From contig NZ_NQKQ01000004.1 of the NCBI RefSeq assembly GCF_002269505.1, forward strand, positions 151,851-215,850: 64,000 bases of DNA, written 5' to 3'. Shown here piece by piece: positions 58,801-64,000 of this stretch. The stretch comes from Pseudomonas fragi. GTDB lineage: Bacteria; Pseudomonadota; Gammaproteobacteria; Pseudomonadales; Pseudomonadaceae. Within the stretch, counting starts at the first letter, position 1. Each line of letters opens with the position of its first letter. Position numbers and translations under genes: made by a program. The notes beneath the pieces were generated by a model. That model had not been told where the DNA came from and searched no databases. It worked only from the letters and a program-made list of their open reading frames with translations.

Positions 58801-58941
58801 GAAAGCGTTGATAAGACTACGCATAAAATAACTGCTACTGTAGGTGGATTAGCGCACAATAAAGCTGAATATCGCAAGCGCTTCAATGAAATTCCTAATC
58901 CACAAGATTCGGGTGGAGGAAGAAAAAGAGAAGAAGCGTAA
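55807..58941 (+). CDS. large polytopic membrane protein, DotA/TraY-like
   Basis: 1044 residues: signal peptide (CAGTQANA-APS), two membrane segments at about 112-140 and 155-182, a ~570-residue extracytoplasmic domain, and a C-terminal core with six or so segments (about 760-970), including YIMLGLGYFCKFFIPMMKVFIIIGVLIPLSWSIAVIKF and GMALTVFGVIYITGNYML. Order, length and the C-terminal core fit DotA of Legionella and TraY of I-type plasmids, which form the inner-membrane part of the transfer channel. The ending is basic (GGGRKREEA). First ~250 bases GC-rich, the rest AT-rich. Confidence 0.68.
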   Translation: MLSLKQFLLFVVLLCAGTQANAAPSTTWWWFGMDVSPICSIPSNLSNVLDFDVKPYLNAGGYICNEDAAMNLVMDQQTADAVSPLKAGLAEVGYDRPSKDNAFFSSFWNVIILGISYLLICAGACMLVNFLFAVVKSGDAVASLINYKNRLLAMLLSYMFVKLAGSFLMMIFSLNVFVANANLSNNLATIIEVPCSEDTQTDCTNKSKLEQSEKFVLSSNSAAQFNVATEENVTTNALFMFNKSKMVKEPGALFGSLTKDEAIEEAVKQGRLTYQLTKNREVNVDITSNLSNILNAYKVGQRYTALKLADYSAKDRPIWGYKSAYGTVEIASNGGNIETQSNESANDGTLNNNLRAIQKQAAETMGQQRLAQIEGLTNKILAEMNSSTFQSTDLVIDDAIRAKAKASVKANIESNLKLDELGLKNPASYDIVNGYAYANFMSGARGHDMTDDGDLLRQQQDYAVKNITLPIRDAYCTDNWDAYKQERQQIANFNDLPGSVPMEHLVRADYPLNLACGNLNAVTHKIDILGSDDQSKITENFKRALATKLASDRWDASAYLGVKDAVSEDKGHQAALNYSILLKYKEGILGAGLADIEVSNYQNAKLVKSRALNNNLFFTFANSGIDKYNYVNQKMLFGDKEIDTSSEEYNTVSNAFPPLSEYFNNLSIASVANITPSSLVDSSSTEKLFDINRVLTSLLGQDLDSLKLMAKLPLNKSAYAGAVECKAEPLTCEGNPTIGFQAGMKLLGDEYIDFAYMIIGGSVAADIIVGGKDLLGSAVETATSGIGMEKFGPVLKFAYNTSTALLMAVAYGAKIYFGTLKPFAYIMLGLGYFCKFFIPMMKVFIIIGVLIPLSWSIAVIKFATGPYLLIRAMCASDDRASAQFMSQFGNQVLKLGMALTVFGVIYITGNYMLSNYDPSNLIRSILTLGDGGFIDQLLLGFMCVAMLVSICWAQLKAIKDKYNEVMEVFTHTKNNYDDSAMSELQKVAQNAVLMNIIRESVDKTTHKITATVGGLAHNKAEYRKRFNEIPNPQDSGGGRKREEA

Positions 58942-58950
58942 TCGTTCACA

Positions 58951-58972
58951 AAGCCCCATCATGGGGTTTTTT
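58951..58972 (+). terminator. intrinsic terminator after the 1044-residue gene
   Basis: AAGCCCCATCATGGGGTT hairpin then TTTTG. Confidence 0.82.
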
Positions 58973-59002
58973 GTTGTCTGATTTTTGAGTCATTCAGAAT
59001 GG

Positions 59003-59008
59003 TATAAT
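59003..59008 (+). promoter_or_regulatory. extended -10 promoter for 59036-59598
   Basis: GAATGG-TATAAT, 27 bases before the ATG at 59036. Confidence 0.82.
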
Positions 59009-59035
59009 ATGAGGTAACTATCAATCACTCACATT

Positions 59036-59347
59036 ATGTCATTAACAAAACCAACCAAAGCTTCGCCTATACAGACTTTCTTCGCGTGTTTCCCTTTAAT
59101 TATCCTTTTCTTTTGGGGCATATTTATGCTCATGCGTAATGATTTTTTCATGCTTGCACTCGCTTACGCGGGAGTTGTTTTGCTTTGTGTTGGTGGGATA
59201 TTCATCGCTTGGAAATTAAAAGCGAAATTAATGAAGAGGAATGCATTGGTGGAAGAAACCATTGAGCATAAAACAGATTTGGCTAATACCCTCAAAGGCA
59301 ATTCGCTTGATGACGTTCGTAAGAAATTCAACGAAGGTGCAGAATGA
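59036..59347 (+). CDS. small membrane protein
   Basis: 103 residues with two membrane segments (about 17-35 and 40-60) and a charged cytoplasmic tail. ATGA overlap with the next, exported protein, so the pair is made together. No family recognised. Confidence 0.7.
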   Translation: MSLTKPTKASPIQTFFACFPLIILFFWGIFMLMRNDFFMLALAYAGVVLLCVGGIFIAWKLKAKLMKRNALVEETIEHKTDLANTLKGNSLDDVRKKFNEGAE

Positions 59348-59598
59348 GTCTTCACCTTCCACGCATGGCAGGGCTTGCCGTGGCATGTGTAGTGCTCTGT
59401 TCTGCTTCGAGCCTTACCAATGCACGGGTTCTGAAAGAGGGCGCTCCTGTGCGAAATCTGGACGTTTCACAGTCCCTTTCTGCTGCTGATTTTGACGTGT
59501 GTCAGAACCCATTCGTATTTAGAGAGTCTGAGAAGACCAACGTGCTCAAAGCTCTGTTAGGAGAAGCCGTTAACCCTCTCCATGTTGCTGGCTTGTGA
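59344..59598 (+). CDS. small exported protein
   Basis: 84 residues with a signal peptide (GLAVACVVLCSASSLTNA-RVL); the mature ~58 residues contain one cysteine (DFDVCQNPF). Coupled to the membrane protein upstream. GC-rich compared with it. Unknown function. Confidence 0.65.
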   Translation: MSLHLPRMAGLAVACVVLCSASSLTNARVLKEGAPVRNLDVSQSLSAADFDVCQNPFVFRESEKTNVLKALLGEAVNPLHVAGL

Positions 59599-59626
59599 TT
59601 AGGTCAATACGCATGAGTCGATTTGG

Positions 59627-59632
59627 TATAAT
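59627..59632 (+). promoter_or_regulatory. extended -10 promoter of the 142-residue gene
   Basis: TTTGG-TATAAT, 25 bases before the ATG at 59658. Confidence 0.82.
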
Positions 59633-59657
59633 GACATTATAATAATCCAATACTTTA

Positions 59658-60086
59658 ATGTCCTTGATTCAAAATATCATTTCTTTTGACAAATTCGGCC
59701 TTCGCTTTTCTCGATTTTCGGGACGCTATGACTTCCTTTGTGATTCATCATCGCTAGTTTTCGATAATCTACGTTTGACTATTCAATTTGGTGGTGAGAA
59801 CACACTTGCTATCAGAAGAGAAGGACGAAGCTTTAGCTTTGATTTATCCTTAGCGGAAATCAATGTGAATGGCTTAGGAAGGTACGAATTTGGGGAAACA
59901 CATGAGCGCTATTTCGCCTATAAATTTGGTGACACGCTTGTTGAATTTTTGAAGGTTGATGATGCTAAGGGTGTCCCGGCAATTCTCGTTCTGCCTAAGC
60001 CCTCACAAGCGTTTGGCCACCATAAAGCTACTCGATGTTCAGGTACTGGGTTCACTCACTCTGCCTACACGCATAGCGATTCTTAG
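59658..60086 (+). CDS. hypothetical protein
   Basis: 142 residues, beta-rich (LRLTIQFGGENTLAIRREGRSFSFDLSLAEINVNG), no signal peptide, histidine-rich end. Unrecognised. Ends at the convergent terminator shared with the 101-residue gene. Confidence 0.65.
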   Translation: MSLIQNIISFDKFGLRFSRFSGRYDFLCDSSSLVFDNLRLTIQFGGENTLAIRREGRSFSFDLSLAEINVNGLGRYEFGETHERYFAYKFGDTLVEFLKVDDAKGVPAILVLPKPSQAFGHHKATRCSGTGFTHSAYTHSDS

Positions 60087-60091
60087 GGTAC

Positions 60092-60113
60092 AAAAAAAGC
60101 CCTCTTGGGCTTG
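60092..60113 (-). terminator. terminator of the 101-residue gene
   Basis: AAGCCC-AAGA-GGGCTT then TTTTTG on the minus strand. Confidence 0.8.
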
Positions 60114-60130
60114 GTCTGTTGCTTGGTCTG

Positions 60131-60436
60131 TTAGGCGATTTCGCCGTAGTAGTCTTCTTCGTATTTCGAGTATTTCTTAGTCCTTTCTGCTTCCAATCTG
60201 TCCTCTTTACTGTAAAAGCCCTCTGCATGGTTTCTCAATTCGAATTTCTTGAATACTATAATATCAGTAGGTTTTGAGTTGTTTAGTGTCGATTTGAACG
60301 AGTATTCTACTGAATATGAATTGTAGCCTCTAAAAATCAACTCTCTCACATGGTCGATACTTGTTATGTATTCGTCTTCTGCTAAGAAGTGTTCTTTTAG
60401 AAATGCTGCGATTTGTGTGTCTAATAACATTTGCAT
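60131..60436 (-). CDS. regulon gene 1: small hypothetical protein
   Basis: 101 residues, ATG behind CGGAGAAACAATT. Charged and helical, ending in a Lys/Glu-rich, tyrosine-rich tail (TKKYSKYEEDYYGEIA). It shares with three neighbours the promoter-operator arrangement described at 60511 and the same CGGAGAAA ribosome site, unlike the SD-less genes elsewhere. Unrecognised. Confidence 0.65.
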   Translation of the reverse strand: MQMLLDTQIAAFLKEHFLAEDEYITSIDHVRELIFRGYNSYSVEYSFKSTLNNSKPTDIIVFKKFELRNHAEGFYSKEDRLEAERTKKYSKYEEDYYGEIA

Positions 60437-60485
60437 AATTGTTTCTCCGATTTATTATTTAATATGGATTTACTCCATTAATCTA

Positions 60486-60491
60486 ATTTTA
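60486..60491 (-). promoter_or_regulatory. extended -10 promoter of regulon gene 1
   Basis: Reverse-strand AAATGG-TAAAAT; the operator begins 18-19 bases upstream. Confidence 0.7.
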
Positions 60492-60510
60492 CCATTTTAT
60501 TATTCAAATG

Positions 60511-60535
60511 CAGGGCTTAACGAAAAATAACCCTG
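60511..60535. promoter_or_regulatory. shared operator, copy 1
   Basis: Inverted repeat CAGGG...CCCTG around CTTAACGAAAAATAA, at the -35 position of the promoter of the 101-residue gene. Confidence 0.8.
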
Positions 60536-60560
60536 TGATTTGTAATTTATTTACAGGCGA

Positions 60561-60582
60561 AAAAAAAGCCCATCAGGGCTAT
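60561..60582 (-). terminator. terminator of the 61329-60600 transcript
   Basis: AGCCC-TGAT-GGGCT then TTTTTT on the minus strand. Confidence 0.78.
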
Positions 60583-60599
60583 TTTGTTCTTTGGTGTGT

Positions 60600-60788
60600 T
60601 CAGTGTGAAGTGAGTGCTTCGAGCTGAGATTTCGTGCATGTGAAGCGCTTACTGAAATAGTCACTGATGCTTCTTGTCCCTTTGTAGCTGTGTTTCAATG
60701 TGTAGGTGGTTTCGCCTGATTCAGTCAGGATTTCGATTTTCCCAACTGACATGATTATCTGATAAATTTCGTGGTTATTGTTTTTCAT
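60600..60788 (-). CDS. small hypothetical protein
   Basis: 62 residues (NNNHEIYQIIMSVGKIEILTES), beta-rich, one cysteine. 13 bases after the 175-residue gene, in the same transcript from 61383. Unrecognised. Confidence 0.58.
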   Translation of the reverse strand: MKNNNHEIYQIIMSVGKIEILTESGETTYTLKHSYKGTRSISDYFSKRFTCTKSQLEALTSH

Positions 60789-60801
60789 GGTAATTTCTCT
60801 A

Positions 60802-61329
60802 TTAGATTGTTTTTACGATGTTAAGTGTTTCGCGTGCAACTGCTTTTTCTACCTTGTTAAATTGGGTTTTGCTGATTTTGAATATTACGGCTTTGTCGTA
60901 AAGTTCGTATCTGAGGTATTCTTCATGACTTGACGTGGTTTCTTTCTTTAATAATCTGCTGTAGTAGTCTCTGCCAATTTTCTTTAATTCAGAATCTCTT
61001 GATAATTTGCTTTCTACGTATTCCACCAAAGCCCAAAAGTTTGCTGATGCTCTTAAAAGTGAATTTTCTTCGTCGTAACTTCTGCCATTATAAACGGATA
61101 GGTGTTGTGGGATTCCGTCTTCATATTCTACCGGGCGTATGCTGGCAGGGAATGTATTCCCCCAATTCATTGGGTCAATCATAAATGCTGGTAATACAGG
61201 GTGCATTCTTATCCAGCTAATATTTGTGCATAAAACGGATCTGAATTCATTTTTTAGAATTGTAGAAATTTCGTTAAATTCTTCTGCTAGGTTTTGAGCA
61301 TTGATTGTTGTGATGTTTATGTTGGTCAT
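60802..61329 (-). CDS. regulon gene 2: hypothetical protein
   Basis: 175 residues, ATG behind CGGAGAAAAATT. Tryptophans in a conserved-looking patch (ISWIRMHPVLPAFMIDPMNWGNTFP), then a helical C-terminal half. No signal, no known family. Under the second copy of the shared operator. Confidence 0.65.
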   Translation of the reverse strand: MTNINITTINAQNLAEEFNEISTILKNEFRSVLCTNISWIRMHPVLPAFMIDPMNWGNTFPASIRPVEYEDGIPQHLSVYNGRSYDEENSLLRASANFWALVEYVESKLSRDSELKKIGRDYYSRLLKKETTSSHEEYLRYELYDKAVIFKISKTQFNKVEKAVARETLNIVKTI

Positions 61330-61382
61330 AATTTTTCTCCGATTATTGTTTTTAGGTTTAGAAGTTTTTCTTCCTTATAAAT

Positions 61383-61388
61383 ATAGTA
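61383..61388 (-). promoter_or_regulatory. extended -10 promoter of regulon gene 2
   Basis: Reverse-strand AAATGG-TACTAT; the operator begins 18 bases upstream. Confidence 0.75.
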
Positions 61389-61406
61389 CCATTTTATTTT
61401 TCAAAT

Positions 61407-61433
61407 ACAGGGCTTAACGCAAAATAATCCTGT
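61407..61433. promoter_or_regulatory. shared operator, copy 2
   Basis: ACAGGGCTTAACGC then AAAATAATCCTGT; identical to copy 3. Confidence 0.85.
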
Positions 61434-61460
61434 AATTTATTAAATAAATTTGCAGTCACA

Positions 61461-61480
61461 AAAAAAGCCCAGATGGGCAA
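61461..61480 (-). terminator. terminator of regulon gene 3
   Basis: TTGCCCATCTGGGC then TTTTTTTG on the minus strand. Confidence 0.78.
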
Positions 61481-61497
61481 TTTTAGTTCGTATATTT

Positions 61498-61782
61498 TTA
61501 CAGTTGTTTTGCTTTTGCGAGAAGGTATTTCAGAGCCGCGTCTAGATGTGAGTTATTGCGTGATGTTTCTGGCGTAATTGATTTCCCTTTGTTGTCGTAG
61601 AAGTCCATGAAAATCGACTTTTTTGGTTCTGCTGGGTCTGTTATTCGCTCATTAGATTTGTTGTTTAAATAAATTCTCCTTTGCCCATTTCTTCCATGTC
61701 TAATTTCTATCTTAAACCCCATCGTCATTAATTCAGTGAAATTTTTGTTTGTGTAGGTTGGTTCTGTTTTGATTGTATTCAT
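61498..61782 (-). CDS. regulon gene 3: small hypothetical protein, paralogue of gene 4
   Basis: 94 residues, basic. ATG behind CCGGAGAAACAAA. Pattern F-x-E/I-(L/I)-x-x-(M/L)-G-(F/Y)-x-(I/L)-E then RIYLNNKSNERIT is shared with the 116-residue gene, and both end with a helix starting SHLDAALKYLL / THLSIATKELL. Unknown function. Confidence 0.65.
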   Translation of the reverse strand: MNTIKTEPTYTNKNFTELMTMGFKIEIRHGRNGQRRIYLNNKSNERITDPAEPKKSIFMDFYDNKGKSITPETSRNNSHLDAALKYLLAKAKQL

Positions 61783-61835
61783 TTTGTTTCTCCGGTTTTT
61801 GTTGTTTGTTTTAGAAGTTTTCCTTCCTTATAAAT

Positions 61836-61841
61836 ATAGTA
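61836..61841 (-). promoter_or_regulatory. extended -10 promoter of regulon gene 3
   Basis: Reverse-strand AAATGG-TACTAT; the operator begins 18 bases upstream. Confidence 0.75.
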
Positions 61842-61859
61842 CCATTTGTTTTTTGAAAT

Positions 61860-61886
61860 ACAGGGCTTAACGCAAAATAATCCTGT
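61860..61886. promoter_or_regulatory. shared operator, copy 3
   Basis: ACAGGGCTTAACGC then AAAATAATCCTGT, 27 bp, identical to copy 2. Confidence 0.85.
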
Positions 61887-61892
61887 ATTTTA

Positions 61893-62243
61893 TTAAAATA
61901 TTTTAAATTGCTCTTTTGCAAAGGATTCAATAAAGATTTTGTTGTGCTCTAATGTTTCTTTAATCGCTTTGAGCAATTCTTTCGTAGCAATAGATAAGTG
62001 CGTGCTTTCAGATTTTACAAAGAACACATCAATATCTGTATTTGAATTGTTCGTAAATGAGACGAATACAGGCTTCTTGATGATTTCTATTTTGCTATTG
62101 CTGTGTATCACTTCAACGTATCTTGTTAACCGATTGCCTTGGCTGTCCAGTGCGTAGAGTTTCCCTTCATTTCTTTTGCCGCTCTTGTATTCAAGGTTGT
62201 AGCCTAGATTTTTAATGGCAATATAATATTGATTGACGTTCAT
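61893..62243 (-). CDS. regulon gene 4: hypothetical protein, paralogue of gene 3
   Basis: 116 residues from the ATG at 62243 (MNVNQYYIAIKNLGYNLEYKSGKRNEGKLY); an ATG at 62267 lies inside the -10 and is rejected. Long-form paralogue of the 94-residue protein, with an extra C-terminal helix. Its operator copy is the most diverged. Function unknown. Confidence 0.65.
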   Translation of the reverse strand: MNVNQYYIAIKNLGYNLEYKSGKRNEGKLYALDSQGNRLTRYVEVIHSNSKIEIIKKPVFVSFTNNSNTDIDVFFVKSESTHLSIATKELLKAIKETLEHNKIFIESFAKEQFKIF

Positions 62244-62265
62244 TGATTTCTCAGTTGTTTCAATC

Positions 62266-62271
62266 ATCGTA
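62266..62271 (-). promoter_or_regulatory. extended -10 promoter of regulon gene 4
   Basis: Reverse-strand AAATGG-TACGAT, 22 bases from the ATG at 62243. Confidence 0.7.
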
Positions 62272-62288
62272 CCATTTTATTTTGAAAT

Positions 62289-62315
62289 ACAAGTTTTAAG
62301 CGGTAATTGTCCTGT
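62289..62315. promoter_or_regulatory. shared operator, copy 4 (diverged)
   Basis: ACAAGTTTTAAGC then GGTAATTGTCCTGT, 27 bp, in the same place relative to its -10 (17 bases) as the other three. Confidence 0.65.
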
Positions 62316-62322
62316 GTTTTGA

Positions 62323-63207
62323 TTATCTGGATGATCCGGCACCTACCAATTCACTTGCGGTGGCAGCACGGGCTTCAATCAGGGGTGATTCCTTCACGTT
62401 GACTGGTTCGTCAACGAGGTCGTAGTAGCCACACTCACGAAGCTTCTTCTGACGAATCCTTTCGCGTGCCTCAAATACCTTTGCCGGGGTTTTGAACCTG
62501 ATTGGGTATAGTTTTCCCTCGGTCCACTCGGTAATCACGTCTGAACAATGCTGTGTGAATTCGCACAGATCTACGTCATGGACCACTGTGTTTGTGATGA
62601 CTTGCAAGGCTGTCGTGCAACACATGATTGGGTCAATGTCGTTCGCTATGACCGTGGCGTTCTTAGCGTGGCGTGGGTTTCTGTTCATCATCAGCGCGAG
62701 TGGTGCCAACAACAACGTCCCTGCACCGCAACAAATTTCCCCAAGCTTGAAGGGCTTGTCAGTGTTCTGAATTGGCATGAGTTCAGCGAGACATTCAGCC
62801 AGCCAAGGCGGTGTCAGGAACTGTTCTAGTCTGTTTGCACGTTTCCCAGCGAGCATGATGCTCTCTAAGAGAAACGAAAGAACGTCTGTGTATGGGGGAT
62901 TAGAGGCTACTATTTCGACGTATTGAAGCAATGCATTGGTAAGCGAGCTAGTGTCGCAATCGTCCATCTGTTTTTGAGTAATATCAAATATTTGATGGCG
63001 TATCACGATGCATTGAACGGTTTCAGCTTCTGACAAACCATATCGTTTGTAACGAGCAATGAATAGCTGTAGCTGACAGTTGAGCGCTGCTTTAACGAAA
63101 AGCTTGAAGGAATCATCCTGATTTGTACTGTCGCTATCAGCACGATTTTCGTAAATTTTAAATATGGTTTTTCTTAGAGATTCGATTTGTTTATTCAGAT
63201 CATTCAT
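62323..63207 (-). CDS. N6-adenine DNA methylase-like protein without a classical C-terminal NPPY
   Basis: 294 residues, ATG behind AGGTGA. The order matches plasmid and phage N-6 DNA methylase-like proteins: helical N-terminus, ASNPPYTDVLSFLLE (103-114), QFLTPPWLAECLAEL (129-143), the SAM-binding motif GEICCGAGTLLL (156-167) and NDIDPIMC (189-196). After the SAM-binding motifs there is no NPPY/DPPY catalytic motif; the only NPPY lies ahead of them, at the site where relatives often have NPFSD. It may bind SAM/DNA without methylating. GC-rich in its 3' half. Confidence 0.78.
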   Translation of the reverse strand: MNDLNKQIESLRKTIFKIYENRADSDSTNQDDSFKLFVKAALNCQLQLFIARYKRYGLSEAETVQCIVIRHQIFDITQKQMDDCDTSSLTNALLQYVEIVASNPPYTDVLSFLLESIMLAGKRANRLEQFLTPPWLAECLAELMPIQNTDKPFKLGEICCGAGTLLLAPLALMMNRNPRHAKNATVIANDIDPIMCCTTALQVITNTVVHDVDLCEFTQHCSDVITEWTEGKLYPIRFKTPAKVFEARERIRQKKLRECGYYDLVDEPVNVKESPLIEARAATASELVGAGSSR

Positions 63208-63344
63208 TTTTCACCTATTCAGTAATGAGGTGCCAAATGTAGATCGAATTAAATATCTTTGTCAAGTATATTATTATAGTACGCTGAAAACAAATAAAGC
63301 CTCAAAAGAGACTTTTATTTGCGGTCAAAATCTTTAAATTTGTT

Positions 63345-63524
63345 TTACGTTTTTTCATGTTGGTTTGACTCATCGAAAGTCATCATTTCGTCTTCTGCAT
63401 GAAAGCTTTGCTTTTGTATATTTTGTAGGACGTTTAATTCTTCATCGCTTAGTATTCTAATTCTTGCAAAGCCATTCGCCATTTTTATCGTTTCAAGTTC
63501 TCTTTCTATTCTTGATTTGCTCAT
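63345..63524 (-). CDS. small hypothetical protein
   Basis: 59 residues (MSKSRIERELETIKMANGFARI), one charged helix and an acidic tail. Short, but its ATG lies 27 bases from a perfect extended -10 at 63552, the same geometry as the larger genes, which supports translation. Confidence 0.6.
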   Translation of the reverse strand: MSKSRIERELETIKMANGFARIRILSDEELNVLQNIQKQSFHAEDEMMTFDESNQHEKT

Positions 63525-63551
63525 GTTTATATAAATTTATTGATTGCTCTT

Positions 63552-63557
63552 ATTATA
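63552..63557 (-). promoter_or_regulatory. extended -10 promoter of the 59-residue gene
   Basis: Reverse-strand AAATGG-TATAAT, 27 bases from the ATG at 63524. Confidence 0.82.
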
Positions 63558-63573
63558 CCATTTTGTTGGGTTT

Positions 63574-63813
63574 CTAAATTAGATTGAAATTTCTTTGAAT
63601 GAAATAAGCAACAATCATAATTCCGACAATCAAAAAATACATCTTCTCTCTGAAAGACGGCATTGTGCTAAAAAAGAATTTGAAACCAGCAAATGACAAA
63701 AGCAAGCCAAGGCCACCAAAGAAGAATCCGGCTAGTAATGATGAGTCTTTGAAAGCGCTATAAGCTATGACGAAAAGCAGGATTTGAGCCACAAACCAAA
63801 TGAGCAAAAACAC
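63574..63813 (-). CDS. small membrane protein, 5' end uncertain
   Basis: At least 79 residues with three membrane segments (LLIWFVAQILLFVIAY, LLAGFFFGGLGLLLSFAGF, MYFLIVGIMIVAYF). The only start in the visible frame is GTG 63813, without a ribosome site. The frame stays open upstream to a stop at 63931-63933 and reads plausibly as protein (FALLKEIQEREYEGTNTLTKIDG), so the true start may use another codon, or the gene may be truncated or frameshifted there. Confidence 0.55.
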   Translation of the reverse strand: MFLLIWFVAQILLFVIAYSAFKDSSLLAGFFFGGLGLLLSFAGFKFFFSTMPSFREKMYFLIVGIMIVAYFIQRNFNLI

Positions 63814-63905
63814 GCCATCGATTTTTGTCAGGGTGTTAGTGCCCTCATATTCACGTTCTTGTATTTCTTTGAGTAGCGCAAATTCAGCCTGCGCTCTCGA
63901 ATTGT

Positions 63906-63934
63906 GAGAGCCGCCTACGGTATGGCGGTCTCAA
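63906..63934. repeat. GC-rich inverted repeat near the right edge
   Basis: GAGAGCCGCC and GGCGGTCTC arms around TACGGTAT; stands out in AT-rich DNA. No T-tract follows. REP-like or a recombination-site arm are possibilities. Confidence 0.55.
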
Positions 63935-64000
63935 GGAACAAGTGCAACAGTCAGTTAATTTTTCTGAGCATGCTAATCACGAAACTGGGCATTCCCGCCT

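Noticed and set aside
62244..62267. Upstream start for the 116-residue regulon protein
   Set aside because: The ATG at 62267 lies within the -10 element, so it would not be on the transcript.
1..64000. tRNA, rRNA or insertion sequences
   Set aside because: No cloverleaf with a T-loop signature, no rRNA sequence and no transposase-like frame with terminal inverted repeats was noticed on either strand.

Overview
The window joins two kinds of DNA. Bases 1 to about 6.5 kb are GC-rich (55-60 %) Pseudomonas-type chromosome. They carry the homogentisate operon hmgA-fahA-maiA, a Glu/Leu/Phe/Val dehydrogenase-family gene, a MerR regulator behind a flavodoxin-fold quinone reductase, yebG with a perfect LexA box, a typical Pseudomonas intergenic hairpin, and a psiE gene that loses its homology after about 70 codons. 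No search was run; taxon and family names rest on motifs I recognise.

From about 6.5-7.1 kb to the right edge the DNA is AT-rich (mostly 33-45 % GC) and looks like one mobile element, an integrated conjugative element or plasmid whose other end lies outside the window. It opens with a second, complete psiE. Next comes a 1.8 kb non-coding stretch with a diverged 0.5 kb duplication and palindromic repeats, followed by small winged-helix-like proteins (9.9-11.2 kb), which I read as a replication/copy-control region. From 13 to 26 kb it encodes exported or membrane proteins: a 1239-residue secreted protein of cysteine-bracketed modules, two very large polytopic proteins and an ArdC-like antirestriction protein. 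From 27 to 31 kb there is a tandemly duplicated cassette of a D12-class adenine methyltransferase plus a 120-residue protein, each part behind its own conserved leader. From 31 to 45 kb there are an SRAP (YedK/HMCES) protein, a RelE/HigB-type toxin-antitoxin pair and many unrecognised genes. At 45.6-49.7 kb a relaxase operon lies beside four 19-bp repeats with an exact 34-bp period, the best oriT or centromere candidate. From 50 to 60 kb there are a putative abortive-infection membrane protein, an Mrr-type nuclease, lipoproteins and a third large polytopic protein of DotA/TraY layout. At 60-63.6 kb four small genes share one operator and an N6-methylase-like gene follows.

The unifying feature of the element is its expression style. 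About thirty genes or short operons each have their own extended -10 promoter (TGnTATAAT, no recognisable -35). Many start 22-27 nt downstream of the hexamer on an A-rich leader without a Shine-Dalgarno sequence, and many end in a compact terminator. This spacing rule decided several start codons and exposed one small gene. Relaxase, candidate oriT, large membrane proteins, exported proteins, antirestriction proteins, methyltransferases and SRAP fit a conjugative element that protects its incoming single strand. No integrase, coupling protein, VirB4-type ATPase or partition ATPase is visible, so autonomy and mobility are inferred, not shown.
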